Part shown: in pieces, positions 54,108 to 64,000 of the stretch
Position numbering within the stretch: position 1 is the first letter of the stretch
How the letters are laid out: each line of letters begins with the position of its first letter
From: Clusia tigrina
Taxonomy: Eukaryota > Arthropoda > Insecta > Diptera > Clusiidae
DNA: 64,000 nt
NCBI GenBank assembly: GCA_920105625.2
Contig: OV050030.1
Coordinates: 89,189,652-89,253,651 of the forward strand
Direction: 5' to 3'
Program-made: the position numbers and the translations under genes
Notes under the pieces: generated by a model
The model's database searches: none
Seen by the model: the letters and a program-made list of their open reading frames with translations, nothing else
What the model was told of the DNA's origin: nothing

Positions 54108-56600
54108 TTAATGGGTAAATCTGAATGGTAATTCCGATGGTACATATTTTTTTAGTCTTCGCGCGCTGGCTTCGCTGGTTATCAATTCTACCGCCAAGTT
54201 GTTAGGATGGACTCTAAGACGTTTGCGATATGAGTGGCTATATTTCATGATTTCATCATTTACTTTTGGGATGTCTAGATCGCGATGAATGATGTCGTTG
54301 CTGACATACCAAGCTACATTAGCACACAGTCGTAAGACTTTTGATTGGAATCGTTGTAGGATGTCCAGGTTTGACTTGGATGCTGATCCCCAAATTTGAA
54401 TACCATAAGTCCATATGGGCTTCAATATTACCTTATATATCAGGACTTTATTTCCAAGTGTTAGGGCTGATCTTCGTCCAAGTAGCCAGAACAATGACCT
54501 AAGCGTTAGTCCGAGTTGTTTCCGTTTGGAGAAGATGTGACGTGACAGCGACACGTAAGCCGCCGATCCAGGTGCACCCCAAGGTATTTTGCATGGTCTG
54601 GTTGTGGAAATTGGCAGTTATTTAGTGCCACTGGAGGGCAAGAACCTGCACGTAATGTTAAAGTCGTTTGCACTGATTTTATTGCATTTGCTTTTATTCG
54701 CCACTTGTCTAGCCATAAGTCAATTTGATTCAGATTCTCATGCAAATGCTTCGAGGCTAACATGGGGTTTTTGTTGCTGGCCATTACAACAATATCATCT
54801 GCAAAAATTGCGGTATATGTGGTATCAGTCAGAGGCAGGTCAGCCGTGAATAGTGTGTAGAGCACAGGTCCCAAAACGCTCCCTTGTGGAACACCAGCTT
54901 TGATTGGATAGAGGGAAGTTACGTCGCTGTTAACTTTGACCATGAAGAATCTGCTTTCTAAGTAGGACTTTAATATGGCAAAGTAGTGATAGGCTAAATG
55001 CTTTTTCAATTTGCCCTTGGTGCCACACCTTGTCGAATGCTTGGGTGATATCCAAGAATGCGGCTGAACAGTATTCTCTATTTTCTAGTGCATTCCGTGC
55101 AAATGCATATACTCGATTTATTTGTTCTATCGTATCGTGATGCTTTCGGAATCCAAATTGATGGGAAGGTATAAGTTGTTTTGACTCGATGATTGGGAGG
55201 AGTCGTTTCAAAAGAAGTTTCTCAAACACTTTAGAAAGTATCGGAAGCAAGCTTATTGGTCTATATGAGGTGACCAAATCTGCCGGTTTCTCAGGTTTGG
55301 GAACAAGTATAATTTGAGCCACTTTCCATTGGCTTGGGAAGTGGTCACATCGGATGATCGCATTGAATAATTGGGCAATGAATTTATAGCCGCAATCTGG
55401 TAGCTCCTTTAGGATTCTGCTCGTAATAAGGTCTTACCCCGGTGGATATTTGCTTGAAAACGGCGCAAATACTTCTAATAAATGAAGAGCAAATGACTGT
55501 CCTTTTTCCTTGTCAGATCTGGCCCATCCGCCATCTTTCGTTTTAATAGGTGGTACATGTGATGTTGGTTGATTTATTTTTTTTGTAGCTTTCCATAGAG
55601 AATAACCTGAGGCCTGTGAAAGTGATAAGCTGCTGAGATTGCTTTGTATTTCTGAATTGTTTGTTGACCGAGGGCGTTTTTGAGTTGCTTTGTAGCACAA
55701 TTGAACCGGTTTTTGTCATAGGGGCTTCTGGTCATTTGCCAAATTCGACGCAGTCTCTTCTTTTCTTTTAGTTGCTCCTATACAACCTGGCTTACATCAC
55801 GATGATTATTTATACAGCTGGGCTCCAATGTGGAAGTCCATGCAGCATGCTGAATGGTTGAGTTCAAAAGTTCTACTGCATCGTCTATATTGGAGTTGTT
55901 TTTTAAAGGAATATTGGTGACTAGAGTCTCGATAATGCTTTGTCTAAACAACTCCCAATTTGTGCTTTTGTTGTGCCGACAGATTGTTCTTGCTCTGACA
56001 TTAACCTCCCAACTAATTGTTAGAACTATCGGTGAGTGATCTGATGACAGGTCCAGGCACGATTCCATGGAAGTGTTTGTTATTGGTACACCTTTGGATA
56101 CAAAAAAATTCAATAACGTCTGGAACCTTGTTACTGTCCGTTGGCTCACCTGTTGATAGGAGGGACAGGCTGTTTTGTTGCATAGCTTTATATAGGTTAC
56201 GGCCTCTAGGAGTTGTTATTCTAGACTCCCATTGCGGATGCTTAGCAATCTAATCACCCCCAGCGATGAATCTTGATCCTAGGGAGTTATAAAATTCTTG
56301 GAACTGCTCGCAGATAACATATATGGAGTATAGGTCATATTGCGGAATTTTTGAGTACCTTTATAATCATCAATTGTTATAACCGTTGATTATTTCTTTT
56401 TATAACATTCATGCTCCACGTGTGCAATACTGTTACGAATAATTACAGCAATTCCCCCATGCGCAGTGCCTGCTGGGGGGTTTGTAGAGAATAGGTTTTT
56501 TCAGTGAAATGGGTTTCAGATATCAACATAATGTCAATATTTTTGTCTACTAAGAAAGCTGATATTTCATGGATATGACAACTTGGCATTCCAAGCTGCG
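54108..56600 (-). pseudogene. Jockey ORF2: endonuclease and reverse transcriptase
   Basis: Endonuclease parts lie at 56600-55778 (LNFFVSKGVPI … LDLSSDHSPIVLTI, the SDHxPI motif). The reverse transcriptase is spread over three frames: RSDKEKGQSFALHLLEVF (55500), then IILVPKPEKPADLVTSYRPI and HQFGFRKHHDTIEQINR (55300-55130), then GVPQGSVLGPVLYTLFTADL and catalytic FADD in AIFADDIVVMA (54800). The C-terminal region LTLRSLFWLLGRRSALTL … PIWTYGIQIWGSASKS ends at the stop at 54108. The active site is present. Frameshifts lie near 55430, 54970 and 54540. Confidence 0.88.
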
Positions 56601-56616
56601 ATTTTTAATGATTTAT

Positions 56617-57180
56617 TCATTTCGACATATTTGCTACGACTGTGGTTAGTAGATTAGGTAATGTACTGACTTGATCCATCAATGCTTTAAGCATGCTTAT
56701 TAGCTCGGTCATATCCTCATTGAGTTGAGTATTTGGATTGTTGAGCGAAATGGTTAGGTTTGTATTGCTTTCTACCGGAGTATTGTTTCGTACTACATTT
56801 GCACTACATACTACATTTGACGTTGTTGTTCGTGGAGCGGATATTTGAGGCGCTTCCTGGTTAATGTTCCTCGCTTCTCTGTTTCTGAGTGCTGGGAACG
56901 ACTTTTGTTGCAGCTCCTTATAGACAGTGCAACCTTTATAATTAGCGGTATGATTGCCTTCGCAGAGCACACATCGAACGTCTTGTGCGACGAGTTTGCG
57001 GAAACATTCGGAAGTAAGGTGGTTTCCTGTACATTTAACGCATCGTGAGCTACGGTTGCAGTATCACTTGGAGTGCCCGTAACTTTGGCATCGGACACAT
57101 TGGGTAAATTCACGTTTCTTCCTAGGTGGCTCTATTTTAATTCGTGTGATTAAAAATGTATTACATTCGTATATGTCTTT
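56617..57180 (-). pseudogene. Jockey gag, C-terminal part
   Basis: Minus-strand frames give IKIEPPRKKREFTQC (57150-57100), a run of CCHC zinc knuckles spread over two frames, and VLCEGNHTANYKGCTVYKEL followed by QQKSFPALRNRE. The tail (MTELISMLKALMDQVSTLPN) ends at 56617. The knuckle-rich end before …CTVYKEL is characteristic of Jockey-type ORF1. One frameshift is needed near 56970. Confidence 0.75.
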
Positions 57181-57193
57181 GTTATTGCTTAAT

Positions 57194-57577
57194 GGATCGG
57201 TAAAACTATTGAACGGCCAATCTTGGGATATAAATGGCAGTTTTTTAGTTCAATTTCACTATGAAACCTTAAAGATAAACGATGGAAATTTTACATCTAC
57301 AGAAATGAAATTCCTCACTCCTCTTCCTGCACTTTCGCAGTTATGCCCCAACATAATGAGAACTGAAGAAATTCTCTCTCTGGAAATGATAAAACAACTC
57401 AATATTGATAACATAAAAACAATAGATCTAATAAAAGATAGAAAGGAAATACTGTCTTACATGAATCTAATTATTTCCACTATTATCATTGTCATAGTAA
57501 TTTTTTTTTTGTTCTTTTTCAAAGAGAAGTCCAGTAAGAATTCCACTAACCTAACGATAACAAATATAACTCCCTAA
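57194..57577 (+). pseudogene. errantivirus-type env, 3' part with membrane anchor
   Basis: The open frame (part of 57146-57577) continues env after the Jockey element: GSVKLLNGQSWDINGSFLVQ …, then FLTPLPALSQLC. It ends with a 20-residue hydrophobic anchor, LIISTIIIVIVIFFLFFF, and a short basic tail. The C-terminal anchor and the LPAL motif fit errantivirus envelope proteins. The 57146-57193 start of the frame belongs to the Jockey insertion, not to env. Confidence 0.75.
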
Positions 57578-57750
57578 TTGAATAGGAATTAAATAACAAA
57601 AGAGCTGAAAGCCCTAGCAGCTAGTGCTCCCATTTATTGTTTTCAAGTAATAATAATAATAATAAATAACAAAAACAGACAATACGCACTTTGTGTATTT
57701 ATTACAGGTCTCAATGCCCATTATTTCATATACTTTTTTCAATATCCCCA
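57578..57750 (+). other. env-to-gag junction without an LTR
   Basis: Only about 170 bp separate the env stop from gag text. It holds an AAAAGAGCTGAAAG purine stretch that could be a polypurine tract and an ATA-repeat (57647-57664). No sequence long enough for an LTR is present. Confidence 0.6.
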
Positions 57751-58900
57751 GAGGATTTACCAACTGCATTAGCAAAGGCTCAAGAGCTCGAAGCAAACCA
57801 CATCCGCGCAAATTTCGCTCAGCAATTTTATAAACAAAACGCTAATAATTTCAATACAAAAACGCAAAATATGTTAAGATTTCAAAGGCAAGATGGCAGA
57901 CCAAACCCACCTAACCAAAAGACCAAACCCAGAAACCAAAGTGTAAACCAAAGATCAGAACCTATGGAGATTAGTTCATCGATACAATGCCCCCCAAATC
58001 CGCAGAATTTTTATAATAGTCAACCATTTAACCCCAAGGAAATCAATTTTATCAGAGACAGAATCCTCAAAATAGATATCCTTATAACTATGCCCAAAAC
58101 AATTTTCAGCAGGCTCAAAAAAGACCGCCAAATAGCAATCAGATTAGCAACCAACCTCAAAATAAAGCACAAAAAGTATACAATTTTAATGAGGACACTT
58201 TTTTAGAGGAAAATCAGGATCATCATCACCAGAAGAGCAAATTCCGGAAGAAAATATACAATTTTGTTTGTCTGCGGAGTTACAAGTTGTTACTGTTGCC
58301 CAGGAACATTTAATAATAAACAAATATTGCGTATTAAAAAAATAGTTAGGACTAGAAATGGTTTTACGATTATTAATTATTATTAGACAACGGTTTTATG
58401 AAATATCGATTTGGAAGTTGATATTTTGGTAGGCTATAGTTTTTTGAAAAAGGCGAGTATTATAATCAATTTTGAAAAAGGAACTTTACAATGTGGTCAG
58501 CATTGTGAAAAATTTTTAAGCTTTGAAAACGAAAAGTCTCTTAGCGAAGAAAACAATAAAGAACTCTCAAACGGAAATGAGAGATGTAATGAAAATATTT
58601 TATACCAAATAGCCATTGATAAAGGATTTGAAGATAAGTCTAACGACGTGGAAAAACTCCGAATTTTAAGTCGAGAAACGATAAAAAGTGTATCAAAACT
58701 GCACTCAAACATTAATTTAAATTTACCGTTTAGAACGGACATTAAAGCAGAAATACGAACAATTGGTGAAGCACCTATATGGAGCAAGCAATACCCTTAC
58801 CTCCTTTCTGTAAATATTTTTGTTAATAGTGAAAAAAACTATTAAAGGATAATATTATACGCAAGAGTAGGAGCAGAGAACATAGAGACGGGACACTTAA
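57751..58900 (+). pseudogene. gypsy gag C-terminus, protease and pol leader
   Basis: The frame 57691-58206 reads PEDLPTALAKAQELEANHIR, then a Gln/Asn-rich stretch (FYKQNANNFNTKTQN). This is the C-terminal gag of errantivirus-type elements, here without zinc knuckle. After stops, 58411-58845 has DILVGYSFLKKASIIINF (end of protease), then a spacer, LPFRTDIKAEIRTIGEAPIW and SKQYPYLLSVN (leader of the reverse transcriptase). It ends near LLKDNIIRKSRS at 58890. The reverse transcriptase itself is absent here; a fragment of it lies at 45752. Confidence 0.75.
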
Positions 58901-58914
58901 ACGTAAAATTTACT

Positions 58915-59153
58915 GACGTTTAAAAAAAAACACCTACATTGTACGTGAGTTTACCGCGTTATGAACGGTAAAAATTAGTTCCCTGCTATTAAAAATGTGA
59001 AAACCTAAAGCGTAGTAGAAAATTGAAAAATGGAGTAATTTTGATTAATAAGGTTTAATTTATATAGACTTCCTTATTAATATAATTAAATAACTTCTTT
59101 ACATAATTTCTACTTAAATGTATATAATATAAATTTTTATATAAGCACAATTA
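58915..59153 (+). repeat. AT-rich dispersed repeat, left half of an interrupted copy
   Basis: Matches 41548-41790 (GACGTTTAAAAAA… to …TTTTTATATAAGCACAATT). The match breaks at 59153. The continuation is found at 60649. Confidence 0.8.
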
Positions 59154-59488
59154 ATGAATGAATGAAATTATATGTGTATTATTTCGTTATTATTATCACA
59201 GTAGTGTAAGTAATAAATAAATAAATACTATAGACTAATTGAATAAAAAGTTAATAATATATACAATATATAATATCATCCATATTGCATGCATTAAGTA
59301 TGTGGTTTGTGCTAACTAAAAAAAATACTATACTATAGTGCACATCTCAAATACATAAAAACTTATTTTTAAAATTGGGTTCCGTTACCTCTCTATTAAA
59401 AAATTTCAAAACAAAGTATATTCTAATTCGAATGAAAATAGTAAGCATAAGTGTGAGTCTACAGTTATTACACAAATAAAGGGTGTTA
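59154..59488. other. unassigned AT-rich DNA between the split repeat and family R copy 3
   Basis: No gene. It contains a short ATGA-type repeat at 59154 and no known element. Confidence 0.4.
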
Positions 59489-60580
59489 CCGCACCACTAG
59501 AATGATGCAGGGTGGTGGCCGCGGCTAGCTCACTGCAATAGTCATGGTCCTTAACCCGCCACACTGCATCGGGTGGGACAACACTACAAAAACAAAAATT
59601 CAACTCACCATTTTTCCGGGCATCCTCCTCCACGACGACAAGCGAGCCCGCCCCATATTTGCCGCCTTAGTCTAACATTTTCAACATAAATTTACACATA
59701 CCTAAACATTCTACCTTACACTTAAATAAATAACATACATATATACCTAATAACTTAAATAAATACCATATATACTTTCGAGGGGGCGGGCGGCAACCTC
59801 CTTTCTCCTCCGGTATCACAACTCAACTCCGATTCTCGAATGGGATGGGCCGGAAACAAGCAGTTATCACTCTATTCAGCGCAATAATTTTACTGTATTA
59901 GATCAAATAACAGGAACAACCGACGAGACGAGAGACTATCCACACAAAATCAGACCTGCACCAACGAATATCCGCACTAGACTTTTTCAATACACGTTTC
60001 TAAACAGCAAAATCCGGACTTTGTGGTAATTTGAATATTTTCAGTACACGAATGTAAATAAGGTTATTTTTCTCTCTCAAATGAGCCTAATTGAAATACG
60101 TTGTTCTAATAAAACACTCAAATTCAATTTATATTATTTTTTCTAACTTCAGTGCACAGTCACAGAATCGACAATTAATCCGAATACTTTCACAGTAAAA
60201 CACAAATTTTGAACGCGCGCGGCAACAAAATTAATTGGAAACAACTTTCTTCCCAAACACTTAAAACTGCACAGAGACCGTTTTTTCCCTACCCCTGCCT
60301 TAAATGTTTTTGTCCCTTTTCTCTTGAAACCGTATTTTTTCCATTTCCTCGGCCTCTTCCGCTATTCCATCATTGACCGCTCCAGCGGTCAAGTCGGTCA
60401 GTTACCTTTCTTTGGAATTTTTACTATTCTCAGGCAGCGCCATCTCTACCTCAGAATCGTCTGGTAGGTTTTTGACTGGCCGCATTCACTAGAAAAGCGG
60501 ACAAGTGGAAGCGAGAAAAGAAGGAAAGAAGCAAAACAAACATACAGACGGTAGACGCCAAAAACCACGATCGCAAAAAG
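59489..60580 (+). repeat. dispersed repeat family R, copy 3 (longest)
   Basis: Contains both the 67-bp hairpin (59504-59570), shared with copy 1, and the long distal part shared with copy 2 (reverse complement). It is therefore the most complete copy at ~1.1 kb. In minus orientation all copies have a run reading GGGGCGGGCTC… followed by GGTGAG, which resembles a first exon with a splice donor. A minus-strand frame (59633-59406) through the hairpin is open here but not in copy 1. No protein family is recognised. Confidence 0.75.
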
Positions 60581-60648
60581 AGGTCTACATCTACCATTTT
60601 TTTCAAGTATTACTAGAGTAACAATATGTTAGCATTATTAATGCCATT

Positions 60649-60755
60649 TACAAATCATTAATTTAAATAGTGTTTGTCTGCAGGAATCAGTAGACTTAGC
60701 TCTGTTTTAAACCAAATAAATAAATGCGAATTTCAAATTAGTATATTTTTATCCT
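60649..60755 (+). repeat. AT-rich dispersed repeat, right half of the interrupted copy
   Basis: ATTTACAAATCATTAATTTA… to …AGTATATTTTTATCC continues the 58915-59153 match (reference 41795-41905). It is cut on the right by the tail of the LOA element at 60755. Confidence 0.8.
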
Positions 60756-63700
60756 AGGTAGGTAGGTAGGTAGGAGTGGCCGCCCAGTTTGCCAAAAGCA
60801 CACTTGAGCACACATAATGGCCCATTGTGATACCACGGTGTGGCGCCGTTCAAGCACTGACTAAAAAGGTTCCCATACTTGGGATGGTGATAGTCAGCGC
60901 AAGGACAGCGCCTGGAAAGGCACGACTCCCCCGTCATGTTTCAGGAAACCATCCTGATATTTTGATGAACCTGGCTATGTCCCTAATATTAATGGATGAC
61001 AGCTCTGTCAGGCTTGTAAGAAATGGGGCACCAAAGGTGCGAATTCTTCTTCTGCTCAAGGATGGGCAGTGGCATAAGAGGTGGAAAACCGTCTCGTCCT
61101 CCTCCTCGAAGCCACAGCCTCGGCAAAAGTCATTTGAGGGTAGGCCCAGTCTTTCTGCGTGCTGTCCCATTATGCAGTGGCCGGTCAAAACCGACACAGT
61201 TGTCGACAGTGATACGCGATCAAGTCGAAGAAGTTGATTGGTTCTGTTTTTGTCCATGCTTGCCCAAGTTAGTCTAGCCGTGTGGCAGGATTCCTCGTTA
61301 GCCCAGGATTTGTAGGCGTCAGCCAGATATTTCCGTTTGACTTCCAGCTTGGCTGTTGCCAGTGGAATGCCGATGTTTACAGAGGGGTGAATGTCGTGCA
61401 TTAGCGTGCCTGCCTTGGCAAGCTCGTCCGCCTCGCAGTTTCCCGGGATTTCGCTGTGTCCGGGAACCCAGACTAGGTGCACCCGAGAGTAACTTGCGAG
61501 CTCATTTAAAGATGTTCGACATTCATGAACTAGTCTTGATGTGGCCGTGGAGCCAAAAAGAGATTTAATGGCGGCCTGGCTGTCTGAGAAGATAGATACG
61601 TCAACCGCGCCGATATCACTACTCAGCATCCATTTGGCTGCGTGGTAAATGGCCATGACCTCAGCTTGAAAAACGCTGCAATGGTCTGGGAGACGTAGGG
61701 AGATGTTTAAGTCCAGCTTGTCGGAATAAATACCGCTGCCGACTCTACCTCCAAGTTTGGAACCGTCGGTGTAGATTTCGACTGTTTCACCGACGATTCG
61801 GTTTTCTGAAGTCCAGTCGCTTCGACTTGGAATAGTGAGGTCGAATTCCCTGTTCAAATCGGGATAGACCGACATATAATCTATAAAGTTGGGGACAGGT
61901 GGGTCCTGATTCAGAATTGAAGCATGGCCTGTCAGGGTTATGCGCCAGTGCGAAAGAGCATTAAGTCTAATCGCTGTCAGCTTGGCTTGTTGCTTAACCA
62001 GGATCCCCGAGGGGAGCCAGTGCAGCATGGCAAAAAGGGCTTTCGTAGGTGTGCTACGAAGAGCGCCAGTGATCAGTAGAGCAATGGATCTTCTGATTTT
62101 ATCAAGAGGTTTGATATTACAGGCTTTTTCAAGAGCTTGCCACCAGAAGACCGACCCGTATAACAGGTTTGGTTCAACGATGGCCGTGTAGAGCCAGAGC
62201 ACGACTCGAGGACGAAGTCCCCATCGTGCACCAACTGCTCTTTTACAGCAGTATATAGCGCATGCTGCCTTACGTGCCCTCTCAGCTAGATTGGCTTTCC
62301 AATTAACCTTTGGGTCGAGAATCAGGCCTAAGTACTTAACGTGTGTGCTCAAAGAGAGCGGAGTGCCGTTTAGACTAGGCATTGTAAACTTTGGAATTTT
62401 GTACTTCCTAGTGAAAAGCATAGTCTCGGTTTTGGATGGGTTAACCCCAAGTTCGAATTCGCGACACCAGTTCGACACAATAGAGAGTGAATAGTTAAGT
62501 TTTTCGGAAAGTGTTTGTGGGAATTTGCCGGATGCCGCGATTGCTATGTCGTCCGCATAGGCTATCACTTTGCATCCAGTAGATTCCAATCTCACCAGTA
62601 GTGTGTTAACTGCCAGGTTCCAGAGGAGGGGTGATAAAACACCCCCTTGTGGCGTGCCCCTGTTAACCACCCTCCTGGATTGGGCACTGCCGATCGTGGA
62701 AGTGATGATCCTAGATTTTAGTAGAAGCTCTATAAATTTAAGAAGACCTGAATTCAGGTTAAGATTATAGAGTGCGGAGATGACAGCGTTGGGGCATACA
62801 TTGTTGAATGCTCCCTCGATGTCCAGAAATATGGCAAGTGTGAATTCCTTGTACGCCAAGGATTTGTCAACTTGAGAAATGAGAGAATGAAGTGCTGTTT
62901 CAACCGATTTGCCTTTAGAGTAAGCGTGTTGAGATACAGAGAGAAGAGAAGGGTTGATCGATGTCCTGATATGTAGGTCAAGAGCTCTTTCTAGAACCTT
63001 AAGAAGAAAGGATGTTAGACTTATGGGTCTGTAATCCTTAGGTTTGGTGTGCGAGGCCTTCCCAACTTTTGGTATGAAGACGACCCGAGCCGTGCGCCAG
63101 CGTAAGGGAATGTATTGCAGTCTGAGGCTTGTATTATATATTTGAAGCAGCCATGGAAGGATAATCTCTTCCCCATTTTGGATATCGGCAGGAATGATGC
63201 CGTCTGGTCCGGGGGTGTCTAGCAGGATATCAAGGGTTTCGGCGCTTGAGTGAGTCCAGCTGCCATCTGGTTTTTGGATACAGTCAAGGGCTTTGTTAGA
63301 GGAGTGGAGAATTTTACGAAGACGGCTAGCCTCGGACGTCGATTCAATGCTTTCGCAAAATTCCCTCCATGACGCTCGTTTCCCTCGCCTAATGGCGTAT
63401 TTCAACTCTTTTTGCTTATTTTTGAAAGGGGCCCACTCAGCTGTAACTTTAGCTTTGTTGAAAAGCATTCTACAAGTTTTGCGAAGACTTGCAATTTCCG
63501 AGTTCCACCACGGAGGTTTAGGTTTGCCCCGTGGTTCGGGAGTGATGCAAGAAATATGAGTGGCTTTTTTAAAAGCTGTGGACAGATCGTCGACCGCCCG
63601 ATCAATGTCGGGACAGTTGTGGATAATAGGGGGAGTCGTTGCTAAGCATGACCCCAGTTTGAGCCGGAAAAGAGGCCAGTTCGTGTTTTTTCTATTGACA

Positions 63701-64000
63701 GGTTTAAGAGATTCTGTATTGCCTGTAGTCTCCCTCAAGTCAATGTCAAAGGTGATATAGCAGTGGTCCGAAAAGGAGCATTCCTGTGAGACGAACCAAT
63801 TGCTTATCATGTTCGAGTAGTTATCGCTGACGAGGGTGATGTCAAGCACTTCCTTCCTTACGGATGTAAGGAAGGTCGGCTCATTTCCCCGGTTAGCAAT
63901 GCCTAAGTTATTTGAAATGATAAAGTCGAAAAGACACTCACCTCGATCATTTGTGCCGGAGCTGCCCCATATTTCGTGATGGGCATTGGCATCGGCGCCG
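60755..64000 (-). mobile_element. LOA-clade non-LTR retrotransposon, 3' part, running off the window
   Basis: On the minus strand the element ends in a (CCTA)5 microsatellite tail (60755-60774) after a ~160-bp 3' UTR. ORF2 fills the rest. It is not the same family as the LOA at 46213, since sequence and tail differ, but it has the same domain order. Confidence 0.9.
60934..64000 (-). CDS. LOA ORF2 polyprotein, open to the window edge (5' partial)
   Basis: The frame is uninterrupted from 64000 to the stop at 60934 (over 1020 codons). The endonuclease end is visible: DANAHHEIWGSSGTNDRGE, then VLDITLVSD, then FSDHCYITF. After a linker comes the reverse transcriptase: GPDGIIPADIQ, YRPISLTSFLLKVLERALDL, FLDIEGAFNNVC, GTPQGGVLSPLLWN and catalytic YADD in VIAYADDIAIAA. 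RNase H (YTDGSKLGGRVGSG, FQAEVMAIYHA, FSDSQAAIKSL, VPGHSEIPGNCEADELA) and a CRGCGFEEEDETVFHLLCHC zinc motif follow. Just before the RT, LDILLDT joins PGPDG directly. About 90 residues seem to be missing in frame, by comparison with the LOA at 46213 (…LLLESHFPG…KSPGLDG). Confidence 0.9.
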   Translation of the reverse strand, partial: GADANAHHEIWGSSGTNDRGECLFDFIISNNLGIANRGNEPTFLTSVRKEVLDITLVSDNYSNMISNWFVSQECSFSDHCYITFDIDLRETTGNTESLKPVNRKNTNWPLFRLKLGSCLATTPPIIHNCPDIDRAVDDLSTAFKKATHISCITPEPRGKPKPPWWNSEIASLRKTCRMLFNKAKVTAEWAPFKNKQKELKYAIRRGKRASWREFCESIESTSEASRLRKILHSSNKALDCIQKPDGSWTHSSAETLDILLDTPGPDGIIPADIQNGEEIILPWLLQIYNTSLRLQYIPLRWRTARVVFIPKVGKASHTKPKDYRPISLTSFLLKVLERALDLHIRTSINPSLLSVSQHAYSKGKSVETALHSLISQVDKSLAYKEFTLAIFLDIEGAFNNVCPNAVISALYNLNLNSGLLKFIELLLKSRIITSTIGSAQSRRVVNRGTPQGGVLSPLLWNLAVNTLLVRLESTGCKVIAYADDIAIAASGKFPQTLSEKLNYSLSIVSNWCREFELGVNPSKTETMLFTRKYKIPKFTMPSLNGTPLSLSTHVKYLGLILDPKVNWKANLAERARKAACAIYCCKRAVGARWGLRPRVVLWLYTAIVEPNLLYGSVFWWQALEKACNIKPLDKIRRSIALLITGALRSTPTKALFAMLHWLPSGILVKQQAKLTAIRLNALSHWRITLTGHASILNQDPPVPNFIDYMSVYPDLNREFDLTIPSRSDWTSENRIVGETVEIYTDGSKLGGRVGSGIYSDKLDLNISLRLPDHCSVFQAEVMAIYHAAKWMLSSDIGAVDVSIFSDSQAAIKSLFGSTATSRLVHECRTSLNELASYSRVHLVWVPGHSEIPGNCEADELAKAGTLMHDIHPSVNIGIPLATAKLEVKRKYLADAYKSWANEESCHTARLTWASMDKNRTNQLLRLDRVSLSTTVSVLTGHCIMGQHAERLGLPSNDFCRGCGFEEEDETVFHLLCHCPSLSRRRIRTFGAPFLTSLTELSSINIRDIARFIKISGWFPET

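Larger units (their letters stand above)
53867..57188 (-). mobile_element. Jockey-clade non-LTR retrotransposon, 5'-truncated
   Basis: 3322 bp on the minus strand, with a poly-A tail (T-run at 53867-53876) and a TTAAT duplication on both sides (53862-53866 and 57189-57193). It starts inside gag (…DIYECNTFLITRIKIEPPRK) and contains the rest of gag, ORF2 and a ~240-bp 3' UTR. Removing it rejoins env LLNKFN with NGSVKLLNG. Lack of RNase H, and the gag and RT wording, fit the Jockey clade. Confidence 0.9.

Noticed and set aside
59406..59633. Minus-strand ORF through the R hairpin (…PPDAVWRVKDHDYCSELAAATT…) as a conserved protein
   Set aside because: Copy 1 keeps part of the frame, but most of the base changes between copies alter amino acids, and the upstream frame is closed in copy 1. 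The hairpin explains the conservation better.
1..64000. CRISPR array, bacterial operon or phage features
   Set aside because: No regularly spaced direct repeats of CRISPR type and no prokaryotic gene order. Introns, retroelements and polyadenylation signals show animal DNA.

Overview
This is eukaryotic, insect-type DNA. It is AT-rich with introns, and almost all of it is transposable-element (TE) sequence of the kinds found in higher flies: Ty3/gypsy and copia LTR elements; RTE-like, R1-like, Jockey and LOA non-LTR elements; Penelope; Helitron; mariner; Harbinger; and traces of P-type and Polinton/Maverick elements. One ordinary host gene is clear. It encodes a histone-fold protein of the DNA polymerase epsilon subunit 4 family (Drosophila Mes4). 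A cyclorrhaphan fly, perhaps a tephritid, is my inference; the sequence does not fix the species.

Layout, left to right. 1-3974: minus-strand gypsy element cut by the window edge, carrying a 5'-truncated RTE-like insertion, with a 1011-bp near-identical tandem duplication across both. 4059-7790: copia-like element lacking its 3' end. 7905-8640: first copy of an unclassified ~1 kb repeat (family R; the others are at 26158-27245 and 59489-60580). 9116-9921: terminal exon of an unrecognised membrane protein, then the intact Mes4/POLE4 gene. 10961-15065: second gypsy element with recognisable LTRs and an integrase deletion. 15066-24000: zinc-finger transposase relic, a 2.2 kb DNA transposon with ~170-bp terminal inverted repeats (TIRs), a Helitron (minus) and a Tc1/mariner-superfamily relic, enclosed by a ~360-bp inverted repeat. 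24332-29848: two mariner elements, one inserted beside a P-transposase-like relic. 30090-31191: tRNA-derived SINE-like sequence and a 461-bp tandem duplication in which each copy holds a 119-bp exon-like segment. 32327-37165: two copies of a ~730-bp TIR element flanking Penelope sequences. 39301-41279: R1-like element. 42162-45735: a MITE-like element and a two-gene Harbinger element.

45752-58900 is a nest. A gypsy/errantivirus-type element (reverse transcriptase, integrase, env) is split by a full-length 5.2 kb LOA element with a 10-bp target-site duplication (TSD) and by a 3.3 kb Jockey element. It is followed by gag-protease of the same type with no LTR between. 58915-60755 is an AT-rich repeat interrupted by the third R copy. 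60755-64000 is a second LOA element whose ORF2 is open to the window edge.

Most TE genes are broken by stops, frameshifts or deletions. The only reading frames that look whole are Mes4/POLE4 and the LOA ORF2 at the right end, which carries an apparent in-frame deletion. I see no demonstrably new biological system. The least explained items are the duplicated 119-bp exon, the 17.2-19.4 kb TIR transposon and the R repeat with its conserved hairpin.
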